From assembly GCA_039199225.1 (NCBI GenBank), contig JBCCSZ010000012.1, positions 1-46,626 on the forward strand: a DNA stretch of 46,626 nt. The letters run 5' to 3'. Made by a program: the position numbers and the translations under genes. This document shows, piece by piece, positions 15,220 to 25,421 of the stretch; the first letter of the stretch is position 1, and every line of letters starts with the position of its first letter. The notes under the pieces are model-generated. The model had not been told where the DNA came from and did not search any database. It saw nothing but the letters and a program-made list of their open reading frames with translations. The stretch is from JBCCSZ01 sp039199225. GTDB taxonomy: Bacteria; Bacteroidota; Bacteroidia; Chitinophagales; Saprospiraceae.

Positions 15220-16653
15220 GTGAAAAACTCAAAGCTGATAGAAATTCTGCGCTCCTTTTCAAAACAAGACCTAAAAAAGATGGATCAAATGGTCCATTCT
15301 TCTTTCTTTACCCAAAGTGAAAACCTAAAGTATTTATTCTCCTTTTTACATAAATTTGCCCCCAATTTCGATGATCCACTCCTCAACGACGAAGATGCAC
15401 ATAAGGCCGTTTACAAAGACCTTAGCTTCAAGCAAAATCGCATCAATAAACTGCGACACAATCTCTACAACATTGCCCTTCAATACATCTACTACAATTA
15501 CTATACGGAAGACAATCTGCTCAACAATATTGCCATCCTCAATTACGCAGAAGACAAGGGACTGACCAAAGTACTAAAAGGCCACATCAACGAAATCGAA
15601 AAGAAGCAGGAGCAACTAAAAATCAAGAGTGGCGATCATTTCTACATCGAATTTTTTCTGCAACAGGTTCGGAGCAGATTGAAGTACCTGGAAGATAAAG
15701 GGAATGGCGATATACTGCTGGAAAATGTCTCTATTGCACTGGATAAGTTTTACATTCTAAACAAATTGATCTTGTTTAGTCATCAAATCATTCGGGAGAA
15801 AATTACCGGTCACGATTATTCCTACAGCATGAAAAAGGAAATCCTGGATGCCATGCCCGATAGCAAACACGTCAACATTCCCATTGTCAGCCTGTGGTAC
15901 AATACCTTTTTGATGGTGCAAGAAAAAGATAATTTCCAGTACTACAAAAAACTAAAATCCTTACTGGATGAGCAAGCTGGGCAGTTGCCTAAGCTCGACA
16001 TTCGAAATATATGTGGCTGCCTTCAAAATACAGCCCGAACTTTTTTTAGGGATGAAGCACTGTTCGAAGAACTCTTCTTCCTCTATGAGCTACAGCAAAA
16101 GCATGGCGTATTCACCTATGCAAATGGCAATTACCTCACAGCTACTATTTTCTTTAACATCGCAAAGGTGGGATTGATTTTGCAAAAAACTTCTTGGGTA
16201 AAAGAATTTTTAAATAAGCATACTTATAAGTACAATTCCGAAGCGAATAATGTCAATGCACTCTGCCAGGCAGAATTGGCCTTCAGTGAAAATGACTACG
16301 ACCAGGCATTGCATTTTTTGCAGCAAAGCGATGTAATGAATGTCTACCTAAAGCTCATCCGCCGACGGTCCTATCTAAAGGTTTTTTATGAAAAGGGAGA
16401 AAAATATGCCAGCTCTTTCAAAGCAGCCATCGACCGCAACCGAACATTCATTTCCCGCAACAAAGAGAGCCTGAACAGTACGCAACTAACGGCTCATTGG
16501 TCGTTTGTCAACACCTTAAAAACCATTGCAAATTACAGACAATCACAAGATAGAGACTCCAAGCTCATCCACGAATTAGAGGAAAAGGTACACCGGGCAG
16601 AATACATTGCTGAGAAAAAATGGCTCCTGCAAAAAATCAAATTTTTGAAGTAG
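15220..16653 (+). CDS. Helical repeat (TPR-like) protein of a Saprospiria-type family
   Basis: This is the first plus-strand gene in the window, with 477 residues. The start KNSKLIEILRSFSKQDLKKMDQMVHSSFF resembles a family of about 500-residue proteins that I recall as multi-copy in Saprospiria genomes and that open with a leucine-rich 'SF...EL' helix pair. The rest is entirely alpha-helical, with repeating paired helices typical of TPR-like folds (for example AELAFSENDYDQALHFLQQSD near residues 350-370). There is no signal peptide, so it should be cytosolic. Role unknown. The gene converges on the giant-protein operon with a 40-base gap that holds no obvious hairpin. Confidence 0.8.
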   Translation: MKNSKLIEILRSFSKQDLKKMDQMVHSSFFTQSENLKYLFSFLHKFAPNFDDPLLNDEDAHKAVYKDLSFKQNRINKLRHNLYNIALQYIYYNYYTEDNLLNNIAILNYAEDKGLTKVLKGHINEIEKKQEQLKIKSGDHFYIEFFLQQVRSRLKYLEDKGNGDILLENVSIALDKFYILNKLILFSHQIIREKITGHDYSYSMKKEILDAMPDSKHVNIPIVSLWYNTFLMVQEKDNFQYYKKLKSLLDEQAGQLPKLDIRNICGCLQNTARTFFRDEALFEELFFLYELQQKHGVFTYANGNYLTATIFFNIAKVGLILQKTSWVKEFLNKHTYKYNSEANNVNALCQAELAFSENDYDQALHFLQQSDVMNVYLKLIRRRSYLKVFYEKGEKYASSFKAAIDRNRTFISRNKESLNSTQLTAHWSFVNTLKTIANYRQSQDRDSKLIHELEEKVHRAEYIAEKKWLLQKIKFLK

Positions 16654-16693
16654 TTGACTGCCTATACCATTTACTCCGAAACTCCGCGCATCC

Positions 16694-19600
16694 CTAAAAA
16701 ACAAAATACGGTTCACTCGGCTCGGAATGGGTTTCGCCATCGGCATCTACTTGCAGGAGGCGATACATTCGAATGGCCCCCTCTTGTGTAGTGGATGGCA
16801 CATTGGTCGTCACAATGCCATTGTCGACAATTAAATCGGTTGATTGGTCGGCATAAGCAATTTCAATCAAGAACCCCAGGCGCTGGATGTCTTCGTCGAT
16901 TTCAATGTCTGAAAACAACCAGCCGTTTCGATTGCCTGAATAGTTTTCCAGCTGGTTTTTGAGGTCTACCAAATCCGCTGTTTTGATTTTTCCAGGATCG
17001 TTTCTTAGGGTGCTCGGCAGGTCCGCCAGGTGGTAGATGCCCTTTAGTTGTACTGGCTCAGGAGCAGCCAAAAAACTGAGATCAAGCAGACTGTTTTCTG
17101 GCCGAATGCGCTCAGGAACGCTGTTTGTCAAACGAAAATGCCGGGCGTTTCGCCAATGGCAGCCTTTGGCCAATTGCAACAGATCATCCCGTTGCATATC
17201 TTCCAGCCTTGTTTCCCTCGGAGCAGTCAGCAGGTCCTCCAGTAGCACCAAACTACGCCCAGCCGAAACCGAACGGCCCCGCCATGAGACTTTCACTTGG
17301 TCGCCTTCCAACAAACGAACAGCCATCAAGGAAGGCGTGATGAGCTGATCCACATTGGGACTTTGCACAACGGCCCAGAGCGCAGACAGGGAACTTTCCT
17401 TTCCGGCCTCCGTTCGCGCCCGCAATTTGTAGGCGTAAAGGGCTGAGGACTGGCCATCAATATCGTCGTCCGTAAAAACCAAACGCCCATTGGAACGCGC
17501 GCGCAAAGGTACAGCATTCAACTTGGCAAAAGCCTCATTGTAGCTAGAAACCGCACTCAACTCAATGATCTTTTTCACCTTGCCGACCAAGGACAGCTTC
17601 CGATAATTCTCAAGCGCATGCCGCTCTTTGTCCGACACGGAAGCATCAAGCTGATCTATTTCGTAAGCCTCTGCCAGCAACAGATCATCCCGAACCCGAT
17701 AGACGTCGTAGGTCATGTCTTGCGCGCCTTGCCAACTCAGGTCAAATTGCGATTTGCCATCATAGCCCGGGTAGCTGGCCGTCGGAATATCCAAACGCTC
17801 GATGGCTGCTGCTTCGGTCGGAAAGCTGGGTGCCGATGGCAAGACGGCTGGCTGGTCGTCCACCCACAAGCAATTCGCTTTCGAGGACATCACCGACCAG
17901 TTGTAATACGTATCACCGGCCCTGACTGCACAAGCAATCGTGTGTACAAGCGCCTTGGTAGCGGGCGAAGCCAATTGCCCCATATCCACCTGCTCCATCA
18001 CAAATTCAATTTTTGGATATACGATGACTTCTCCGTTTTCAGGCAAGTAGTAAATGATGTCGTCCTTCAGCTCAGACACCCGAAAGACCACCGAGCTACG
18101 CCCTAGTTTCCATTCGTCGGGAATGGCGCCATTGTAAGGCTCCAAAGCATATTCGCGATCGTATTGCTGAAACGAGCCAGCACTCATTTTCAATTGAACA
18201 CCGTTGGCGTAAGTATACAATTGGTAATCAGAAAAAGGAGGCTTTTCAAAAGCGACGAAAAAACGATCCGAAGCCGGCTCTACAAATACAGAGATGGGGT
18301 GACGCTCCGGCTGGATGTTTTTGTTCAACCCAATATCAATCCGTTGGTGCATCCGACCGTAGGTCCAGTGGTCGGCAATTTTCATATCGCACTGCAAATA
18401 AAATGTCTGCGCTTTCAACTCCTCTTCAATCGCGTTTCGCAGAGGTTGCTGGAAGTAATCCACATAGGCAGTCTCCACATCGACAAGTAGTAATTCGATC
18501 TGATTCGTGCCAACAATCAAAAAATCCCTATCTGTATTTTGTTGCAATACATTGGTAAAAATCTGCCCCCACAGGCTGAACCGATAGGGCATATAGTTGA
18601 TCAAGGCATAAAAGTCAACATCAGGCGAAAAGGAACAACGAAGCACCTTTCCCAATTGCTCCACCTGCACAACTTCCAGGGAATAACCATTGACATGGTC
18701 TGCCGACAACAACAATTCAAAAGCATTGACCATATGATCGCTGTCGTGCTGATCCTGCCGCCAATAAAAAGCTCCTTGCAACTTGTCCAACCATTGGGTC
18801 TGACCATCGGCCGTTATGCGATGAGGGCGCTCTAAGGACAATGCACCTGGCGCTTGCGGTACCGGATCGTGGAAGACGCCAGCCCCAAGGAAGTATGTAG
18901 CATTCTCGCGTCCCCAAATGTCGTAGCCCGTGATGCTGTACTCGTATTGATCGTCGATCCGCACCGGTAAGGGCTGCTCGATGTCCCAATGTATTCCTTC
19001 GACCATGGCCTGCGATTGATCTGCCTCCACGATGAATCGCTTGCTGTAGGACTTTAAATCGATAAAGGGCATAACGGGTCCAAATCCGGGATCAATCTCC
19101 ACTGGAGGGTCCAGCAAAGTACTGCCGCCAAGTCCACCAAAGCCACCCATTTCGAGCGTGGGATCGGGAAAGAAAAAGCCATCTGGAATGGTCAAAACGG
19201 GTAGCAACTTTCGGGACAAACGGACCAGAACTGGCAGAAAATTTCCCTGTGCATTGGATGCAAAGCGCCACTTTAAACGATTGCCAATGGCATTCGCCGC
19301 CGTTTGGTCCTGCAAGCCTTGGATGTCGTCGGCTTCGAAGCTTTGAAAGGGCGTAACTGGATTTTGAGTTGCATCTGGTAGCGGGTCGCAAATGGCATAA
19401 GCGCGAATGGGCCAATCGGAATCGTTGAACCGCAACTTATCGGTTTCGTAGTTGGCGCGCAAGACGAAGTTATTGCTTTGGGCTGTGCCTTCGAGGGTGA
19501 CATACAGGCCAAGCGCCCGCGCCATTTCTGCATCAGCTGCACTGATGTACAACAGCTCGTATGGATTGAGTAGATAGGTGGATTCCTCTTCGCGATTGTT

Positions 19601-20458
19601 GCCAAAGTAGTCCTTGTCATCGGATGTCATGGAAATTTCATGAAAGAAAGTTGCATGCGCTGGTTTGGCGGCCAGGAGGGCATTTTTCAAAAAGGTGAAG
19701 GCGCCCATCGCTTCCTCAGATATGGTCTGTGTTTGTTGGATGCGGTTTCGCACTTCGGTCTCCTCATCGCTCAGATTGTGTCCATACAACCAAACAGAAC
19801 CATTGAAAGAAGATTCAAATTGCTGGTCTAGCTCTAGCTCAAAAAATTCAATCCGCGGGATGATGGCATTGGCACCACTGATGCGAATGCTTTGCAAATC
19901 CATGCCCAGAGGAAGATAGAAAGTTCGCTGCTCCAAGAAAGAAAGTTCAATTTGCAAGCGATCCATGGAGCCGCTCGAATAGGTGATTTCTATGTTGGTG
20001 GAATGCTGTGAATAAATATCTTGCGGATTTTCGATTCCAATAAGGCTGAACTGAATGCCTCCGATGGGTAAGCCACTTTGGAACAACATTTCTATGGGTC
20101 GATTATCGGATACGCGCGTACCGCTGCCCAAGGTCTGCCCTTCGAAGGTCACAGACTCCCCTCCCATCCGATTGATGAATTGCAGTAAAAAGGCATAGTC
20201 AGGTTGCTGTGGAAAATCGACTTGGTCCAAACCAAAGTCAAGGACATAAGAACGGCTGAAGACCGTCCCCTCTTCAAAGGGTTGATGGACAAATAAATCG
20301 AAGCCCCCTTGGGGATGGCCCGCAAAAATGGATGTTGCCCAGCGCAAATGCGCGCCGCTCGGCACCGTGCGATAAGTCTGCGCCAATTCGGACCATTGGG
20401 ATTCGCCCGATTGAAAATACAATCCACTGATGCCGATGGCAGGGTCAAACTTTTTCAT
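16694..20458 (-). CDS. Giant beta-sandwich protein, third gene of the three-gene operon
   Basis: The product is 1254 residues with no signal peptide and no membrane helix. Its ATG at 20458 overlaps the TGA of the upstream gene by four bases (ATGA), implying translational coupling. Most of the chain reads as beta-strand rich with aromatic residues. Several segments look like fibronectin type III-like domains, for example QFDLSWQGAQDMTYDVYRVRD near residue 920 and the strand pair ALYAYKLRARTEAGKESSLSALWAV near 1025. Similar pieces near the end (IRMYRLLQVDADGETHSEPS) form the last domain. A Gly/Pro-rich patch is near residues 440-465. No catalytic motif is recognised. It presumably works with the two upstream products in a complex; that is inference from gene order and overlap. 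Confidence 0.85.
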   Translation of the reverse strand: MKKFDPAIGISGLYFQSGESQWSELAQTYRTVPSGAHLRWATSIFAGHPQGGFDLFVHQPFEEGTVFSRSYVLDFGLDQVDFPQQPDYAFLLQFINRMGGESVTFEGQTLGSGTRVSDNRPIEMLFQSGLPIGGIQFSLIGIENPQDIYSQHSTNIEITYSSGSMDRLQIELSFLEQRTFYLPLGMDLQSIRISGANAIIPRIEFFELELDQQFESSFNGSVWLYGHNLSDEETEVRNRIQQTQTISEEAMGAFTFLKNALLAAKPAHATFFHEISMTSDDKDYFGNNREEESTYLLNPYELLYISAADAEMARALGLYVTLEGTAQSNNFVLRANYETDKLRFNDSDWPIRAYAICDPLPDATQNPVTPFQSFEADDIQGLQDQTAANAIGNRLKWRFASNAQGNFLPVLVRLSRKLLPVLTIPDGFFFPDPTLEMGGFGGLGGSTLLDPPVEIDPGFGPVMPFIDLKSYSKRFIVEADQSQAMVEGIHWDIEQPLPVRIDDQYEYSITGYDIWGRENATYFLGAGVFHDPVPQAPGALSLERPHRITADGQTQWLDKLQGAFYWRQDQHDSDHMVNAFELLLSADHVNGYSLEVVQVEQLGKVLRCSFSPDVDFYALINYMPYRFSLWGQIFTNVLQQNTDRDFLIVGTNQIELLLVDVETAYVDYFQQPLRNAIEEELKAQTFYLQCDMKIADHWTYGRMHQRIDIGLNKNIQPERHPISVFVEPASDRFFVAFEKPPFSDYQLYTYANGVQLKMSAGSFQQYDREYALEPYNGAIPDEWKLGRSSVVFRVSELKDDIIYYLPENGEVIVYPKIEFVMEQVDMGQLASPATKALVHTIACAVRAGDTYYNWSVMSSKANCLWVDDQPAVLPSAPSFPTEAAAIERLDIPTASYPGYDGKSQFDLSWQGAQDMTYDVYRVRDDLLLAEAYEIDQLDASVSDKERHALENYRKLSLVGKVKKIIELSAVSSYNEAFAKLNAVPLRARSNGRLVFTDDDIDGQSSALYAYKLRARTEAGKESSLSALWAVVQSPNVDQLITPSLMAVRLLEGDQVKVSWRGRSVSAGRSLVLLEDLLTAPRETRLEDMQRDDLLQLAKGCHWRNARHFRLTNSVPERIRPENSLLDLSFLAAPEPVQLKGIYHLADLPSTLRNDPGKIKTADLVDLKNQLENYSGNRNGWLFSDIEIDEDIQRLGFLIEIAYADQSTDLIVDNGIVTTNVPSTTQEGAIRMYRLLQVDADGETHSEPSEPYFVF

Positions 20459-23400
20459 GAGCGTGAGCTTGTGTCGTTAACAATCAATTGAAGGGAAAAG
20501 CGATCGGAAGCATCAGTGGTTTGTGTCGATCTCAGCGGATGAAGACTCGGATACTTCCTGTAAAAGTCAAGCATCTTTTCATTGTCGTTGCCAAGATTGA
20601 ATGCCTGAACAAAGTTTCGGGTAAATTGAAATTGTAAGGACAATTCGAGTTGAAAGCTTTGATCTTCCGATTCAAGTGGCGGAAGCTGCTCCCGGTTCCA
20701 ATGCAAAAATAGTTTGCAATTGTCTTTGCTTCGGAAAGCCACCACATCAGCAGGCAGGGGATGATGGTTGCTACGTCTTCCTTCTGCTAACTCGACCCAT
20801 TGCCCAGATGCCGTTAGTAGTACCCGATGCCAGTTGATGGGTTCTTCAAAATGTAGCAATAAACCATAGAAGGTCGCTCGCCCAAAGAGGCTAAAGACTT
20901 CCGTTCCGGTCGATCGATTGCTTTTGGGGAATTGAAGAATCGAAGCAATCTGTCGGAAGCTGCGATCCTCTTCCAAGCGATCCAAACTGTGGTTGAATAA
21001 ATCATAGCCTACACTTTCTATGCGATGCCCAGATTGCAATAAGGCATCCAATTGGTCCCGACGGTCGCCCTGCGGTTCAACGTCTTGGACAGCCCCCGTT
21101 GCCAAGTGGACCTTTCGGCTCAGGTTCCAAACAAACTGATTGACCCGCTGGCGAATCAATGCTTCAAAGTTGAGGTAGGCAGAGGTTCTAAAGGAAAAAT
21201 CATAAATCGAATTTGCTTGACCATAGGCTTTCAAGCGAGCTTCGTATCGACGTTGGGGTTTAAAAGTAAACGACTGCTCCACCTCTCCAAAAGTCCAATG
21301 ATTCGATTTGCGATTTTTCTCAACTTTATCAAAGGCGCCCGTATAACAGCTCGTAGATTTTTTGACAATCTCCTGGGTGCGCGTCCACTTGGTATACTGC
21401 CCGCGCGCCGATTGTACATCCTTGATTTCAGCCCGTGCAGAATCTGAAGAGAAATGCATTTGCAAAACAGCCCCTTCCCCATAATCTGCCGGTTTGGCTT
21501 TCTCAAAAAGCTTTTGCAAGTAAGTACATCCTGCCTTGGGATGCAAGTCGATCAGATCATTGCGAAAGTGTAAAAACTCAAAAGGTAAGTCTTCCAAATA
21601 AGGACGAACATCAGTTGGCGCTCCACCGGTTTTGAAGTAGCGAGTCTGTAAAAATTCTTGGGTCTCTATTTGTGTTGGAGTCTTTCCATTCCATCGCTTC
21701 CCCTTTATTTTCAAGGCCACTTTGTAAACTGTATCAGCTTCCAAAACGACATGCCCTTTGTTCCATTGCTCAATTTGTCGCTGCCAAAAATTTCGAGTCT
21801 CTGTTGCCCATATCTGACGGCGCTGCGCCTCCCACTGTCCGTAACACAATTTCTGAATGCAGAAACAAGTCCCTTTCAAAATCAATTCGCGAATAACGGC
21901 TGGATCAGAATCTTCAAACTCAGCCAACTCATAGATGTACTGGGTATCGAATTGCTGCTGGGGTTCTATCCTGATGGTCTGACCTTCTTCCGTTTTGTAG
22001 TACAACTCAAAAGGCAACTTGGAGTCCACCGTTAAAGCAACATCGTTGACGACTGTTTTGAAGGTGAGCAGCAATTCATTGCCTTGATAGGATAATAGGC
22101 AAGGACCGTATGGGGAGGCTATGGGATCGAGCGACTCACCATCGCACAGACTGCCACCGCGTTGCATCCTGCCTGCTCCATGAAAGCTAAAATCTTCTGT
22201 CTCCAAGGCCCCTAAGATCAGCTCTGGCTCTGAGCTTGGAGCGGGCGTCCAACAAAACTGTTGTATCAAATCGTCTGTTGGGCAGAGGTGGTCTTGTATT
22301 CGACGAAGCTGTGAAGGAGGCAATTTTTTTACATCCGAATGGCGGAATACGCGAGCCGGATCGGTGGAGCCTATTTGCAACACCACCCGCTGGGTCCCCT
22401 GGCTTTCACTGGAGGGTGTTTCCAATGCAAAAGAGGCCAGCCCTTCAAATGCCTTGTTGTCATCCACCCAAGCCACTTGCTGGCTTTGTGCATCCAACTG
22501 CTTTTTATAAATCACCAATTCTTCCAACGAATATTCAAAAAAGAAATCGACTCCTTCTTTGCCCACTCGCATGCGATGAGGTTGCGCAGCAGGCAGTCCA
22601 AATGCCGTTTTCGGCTTATTGCTCAAGCCAATGGACTTTTCAAAAACCAGATTGATTACCGCATCCATTGGAACCTCCTCGTAGTCGTCTGAGAAATTTT
22701 CTTCCGATAGGCTTTCCCAGGTCAGCGAATTTTGCAGCGCTTCATTTTGGTCGAGCTGTAAGGCCAAAAAAGGATCGGTAAAAGGCGGAGGCGCCACTTC
22801 CTTCCATTGTAAGTGGACCTTGATTTCAGGACTGGGAAGCGGAAAAGGCAACGTCAATTTTATGCGCGCCAAGATATCTAATAAATAAGGCTTCGGCGTT
22901 TGAAGTTGTGCCTTGGCTTGCAGCAGCAAACCGATTTCAAACCAAAAGATTCGCAGAGCAACTTCCCCCTTTACCTCCAAGAAGGCATCCAGGAATTCGG
23001 GTGACCACACCGCTCGCAGACCACCCTGCAGATAGCAGGCCAGGCGGATACCGACCGGCCCGAAATTCCACTTTTTATCATAGCCAATGAAAAAACCAAA
23101 AGCCATTTCTTTTGGATCAATCATCAGATAAGCATTGGCTTCCAGGAAGTCCAACAACTTTGCTTGAATGCGCTTTGGCTTTGGTTTTTGCCCTAGGTGG
23201 AAGTACCATTTGGAAGCATCTTTGAGGTGTAAGAAAACCTCCATCAGCCCCCGAACCTCTAACAACTTTTGCTGATTGTAATTCAGTTCGATGTTGAACA
23301 AAAAAGCTTCCTCTAACCCATCGTACATCAACAAAAACTGGAAGATGCCTTCAGCCGTATTTCCCTGCGACGACTTACGCGACTTGAGGAAGTTCGCCTT

Positions 23401-25392
23401 GCCCGACAGCATAACAATGGGTCCTGGCAAGCTCAGTAAAAAGAAAGCGTTGGCGTGAAACAAATAACCACCATCCGTAAAAGTACCCAAGCTGGCCCCT
23501 AAGCCAAAAGCAAAGCCCTGGTCAACCAAAGTCCACTTACTTCTGTCCATAGCTCCCATGGGTGCCTCGCGATACCAATCGCGGTACCAATGTTCATCGG
23601 CCTTTTTGGCTGGCTGCATGTTCTCTGCAATCAAGCCCGACAAACCATAAAAGGCAATGTTAGGTCCGACCATGATGCCGGTGGGCAAATTCATGTCCAC
23701 ATACACAAACCAAAAGCGCTTAAAACGACCATTGGATTGCTGCTGCTTGGCGATCAATAATTGCGCACTGACACCAAATTCTAAGGGAAGGATTTGCAGG
23801 GCGACGCTGCCTTCCATACCCGATACACCCTCCAAGTCATCACCTCCCAACTTCGGTGCATTGTCTTGATCGAAAAAAGTCAGTTGCCCCTTAAAGCGAA
23901 TGGCTTTTGGAATGGTAAAATCCAAGCTGACGCCTTTGAGGCGGAAGCCATTGTTGCCTTTTTGATCCCAAAAATATTGAAAGCCTTCCACCGCAGCTTT
24001 GGCAGGCAAACTCCCCGCCAGTTGAACGGCGCCATCCAAGCCAATAAAGTTTTCCGCATTTGCGCCCTGACCAAAGCCAAGCCCTACCCTCGAAATACCG
24101 ATCTTGACCCCCAGGTGGCTGTAGCTCAACTTGTCCTTCAAATCAAACCATCCGCCCGGAAAGTGCAGCGATCCATCCGACCCAATTTTGAGCTGTTGAA
24201 TCGCGATGCGCAAAGGCTTTTGCCCCTTGGCATCCAAGACAAAGCGACCATTTAAGACAATTTCTCCCTTGGCTTCGTCCCCCTCCGTCCCCGTCGAGCG
24301 GAGGTCGAGGCTGGTGATTTCCAAACGGACGTATTCCAGGTCCAAGCTGGCAATAGCAGGCACCAAAGCCTTTTTATCTTTCGGAACCGGTGCCGCTGCC
24401 GAAATGCTGATGCCCCCTACCGCATCGATGCCGATGCTCAAGTCGATGGGCGTCTTAGGCTTCTTCGGATCGTCAAAAAACGGCAAGCCCAGCCGCCCTT
24501 TGATCGTACAGGCCGACAACTGATTTTGGAGAAATTCTGCATGAATGAAATGCAAAGACAAATCGAAGCCAAAAAGCTGCACGCCCAACCCTTCCTTCCA
24601 AGTGGTTCGAACCTTACCGCTAAAACCTTTTTCCTGTGAGATGGACGCCTCCTGCAATTGTAAGCTTTGCGGAAGCATGCGAAAAGCACTTGGCAAAATC
24701 AGATGGGCCGATGGAACCTCAAAAGAGAATTTTTCCTTCTCGTACTTCAGACCAATCTTGAAGTGGTCCAGGAAAAAACCGCTGCGACCAATCGCCATGG
24801 GATGCGGTAATTGAAGATAGGCGCCTGCTCCAAAATCGAAACCCTTGTCTGAGTCAAAACCCAAACTTTCAATGGCCAGATCGACGACAACATTTTTTTG
24901 TTTGTCGCTGATTTTGTAAACAACCATTTCTCCCTCCTTGGGTTTGGCGGGGGTTCGCTCGGCCAGCAAGAATGCTTTATTGGGCAGTGCAATTCGGACG
25001 GCTGGCTTTTGGAATTGCAGGCCGAAGGCAGGCATTTGGTCCTCTTGGCCACTGGGTGTTGCCAAAGGTGTCTTGAGTTGAAAATCGACCGTGGAAAAGG
25101 TTGTCGTCAAGGCTTGGTCGGGTGGAAAGAACTGCAGGTAGGCCCCATCGCCAAAATCCAGTGCTAGGCTGGCCAGTAAAACGGCAGTACCAGATAAAAT
25201 AAAATTGCCATCCCCGTCAGACATTTTGTAATCTTTCAATCCGACATCAGAGAGGAAGTCAAAATCAGCTTCCCCTTTTCCCATTTTTTCGACTAGGGCC
25301 GCTATCTTTTTCCGTACCGGGTCGGGTTTACCATCGGATGACTTGAGTGAAATTAGATCGGCTAAAGGAATGAAATCAATCGAATCGATCAT
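20455..25392 (-). CDS. Giant beta-rich protein resembling DUF6603 proteins, second gene of the three-gene operon
   Basis: The product is 1645 residues with no signal peptide. Residues about 1-900 are a long run of amphipathic beta-strands with alternating hydrophobic residues and frequent Gly, Phe and Leu (for example FLLSLPGPIVMLSGKANFL and NAYLMIDPKEMAFGFFIGY). This pattern resembles DUF6603 proteins and, more loosely, beta-groove or barrel-like scaffolds. The motif DFGDGAYLQFFP at 79-90 recurs as DFGAGAYLQLP at 186-196, showing an internal repeat. The C-terminal 700 residues look like a different, more polar region. The function of DUF6603 is not known. It starts 29 bases after the peptidase-like gene and its TGA overlaps the next start, so the three genes are one operon. 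Confidence 0.85.
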   Translation of the reverse strand: MIDSIDFIPLADLISLKSSDGKPDPVRKKIAALVEKMGKGEADFDFLSDVGLKDYKMSDGDGNFILSGTAVLLASLALDFGDGAYLQFFPPDQALTTTFSTVDFQLKTPLATPSGQEDQMPAFGLQFQKPAVRIALPNKAFLLAERTPAKPKEGEMVVYKISDKQKNVVVDLAIESLGFDSDKGFDFGAGAYLQLPHPMAIGRSGFFLDHFKIGLKYEKEKFSFEVPSAHLILPSAFRMLPQSLQLQEASISQEKGFSGKVRTTWKEGLGVQLFGFDLSLHFIHAEFLQNQLSACTIKGRLGLPFFDDPKKPKTPIDLSIGIDAVGGISISAAAPVPKDKKALVPAIASLDLEYVRLEITSLDLRSTGTEGDEAKGEIVLNGRFVLDAKGQKPLRIAIQQLKIGSDGSLHFPGGWFDLKDKLSYSHLGVKIGISRVGLGFGQGANAENFIGLDGAVQLAGSLPAKAAVEGFQYFWDQKGNNGFRLKGVSLDFTIPKAIRFKGQLTFFDQDNAPKLGGDDLEGVSGMEGSVALQILPLEFGVSAQLLIAKQQQSNGRFKRFWFVYVDMNLPTGIMVGPNIAFYGLSGLIAENMQPAKKADEHWYRDWYREAPMGAMDRSKWTLVDQGFAFGLGASLGTFTDGGYLFHANAFFLLSLPGPIVMLSGKANFLKSRKSSQGNTAEGIFQFLLMYDGLEEAFLFNIELNYNQQKLLEVRGLMEVFLHLKDASKWYFHLGQKPKPKRIQAKLLDFLEANAYLMIDPKEMAFGFFIGYDKKWNFGPVGIRLACYLQGGLRAVWSPEFLDAFLEVKGEVALRIFWFEIGLLLQAKAQLQTPKPYLLDILARIKLTLPFPLPSPEIKVHLQWKEVAPPPFTDPFLALQLDQNEALQNSLTWESLSEENFSDDYEEVPMDAVINLVFEKSIGLSNKPKTAFGLPAAQPHRMRVGKEGVDFFFEYSLEELVIYKKQLDAQSQQVAWVDDNKAFEGLASFALETPSSESQGTQRVVLQIGSTDPARVFRHSDVKKLPPSQLRRIQDHLCPTDDLIQQFCWTPAPSSEPELILGALETEDFSFHGAGRMQRGGSLCDGESLDPIASPYGPCLLSYQGNELLLTFKTVVNDVALTVDSKLPFELYYKTEEGQTIRIEPQQQFDTQYIYELAEFEDSDPAVIRELILKGTCFCIQKLCYGQWEAQRRQIWATETRNFWQRQIEQWNKGHVVLEADTVYKVALKIKGKRWNGKTPTQIETQEFLQTRYFKTGGAPTDVRPYLEDLPFEFLHFRNDLIDLHPKAGCTYLQKLFEKAKPADYGEGAVLQMHFSSDSARAEIKDVQSARGQYTKWTRTQEIVKKSTSCYTGAFDKVEKNRKSNHWTFGEVEQSFTFKPQRRYEARLKAYGQANSIYDFSFRTSAYLNFEALIRQRVNQFVWNLSRKVHLATGAVQDVEPQGDRRDQLDALLQSGHRIESVGYDLFNHSLDRLEEDRSFRQIASILQFPKSNRSTGTEVFSLFGRATFYGLLLHFEEPINWHRVLLTASGQWVELAEGRRSNHHPLPADVVAFRSKDNCKLFLHWNREQLPPLESEDQSFQLELSLQFQFTRNFVQAFNLGNDNEKMLDFYRKYPSLHPLRSTQTTDASDRFSLQLIVNDTSSRS

Positions 25393-25421
25393 AGCTGTTT
25401 TTTTCGAAAATTTGTGGGCGC

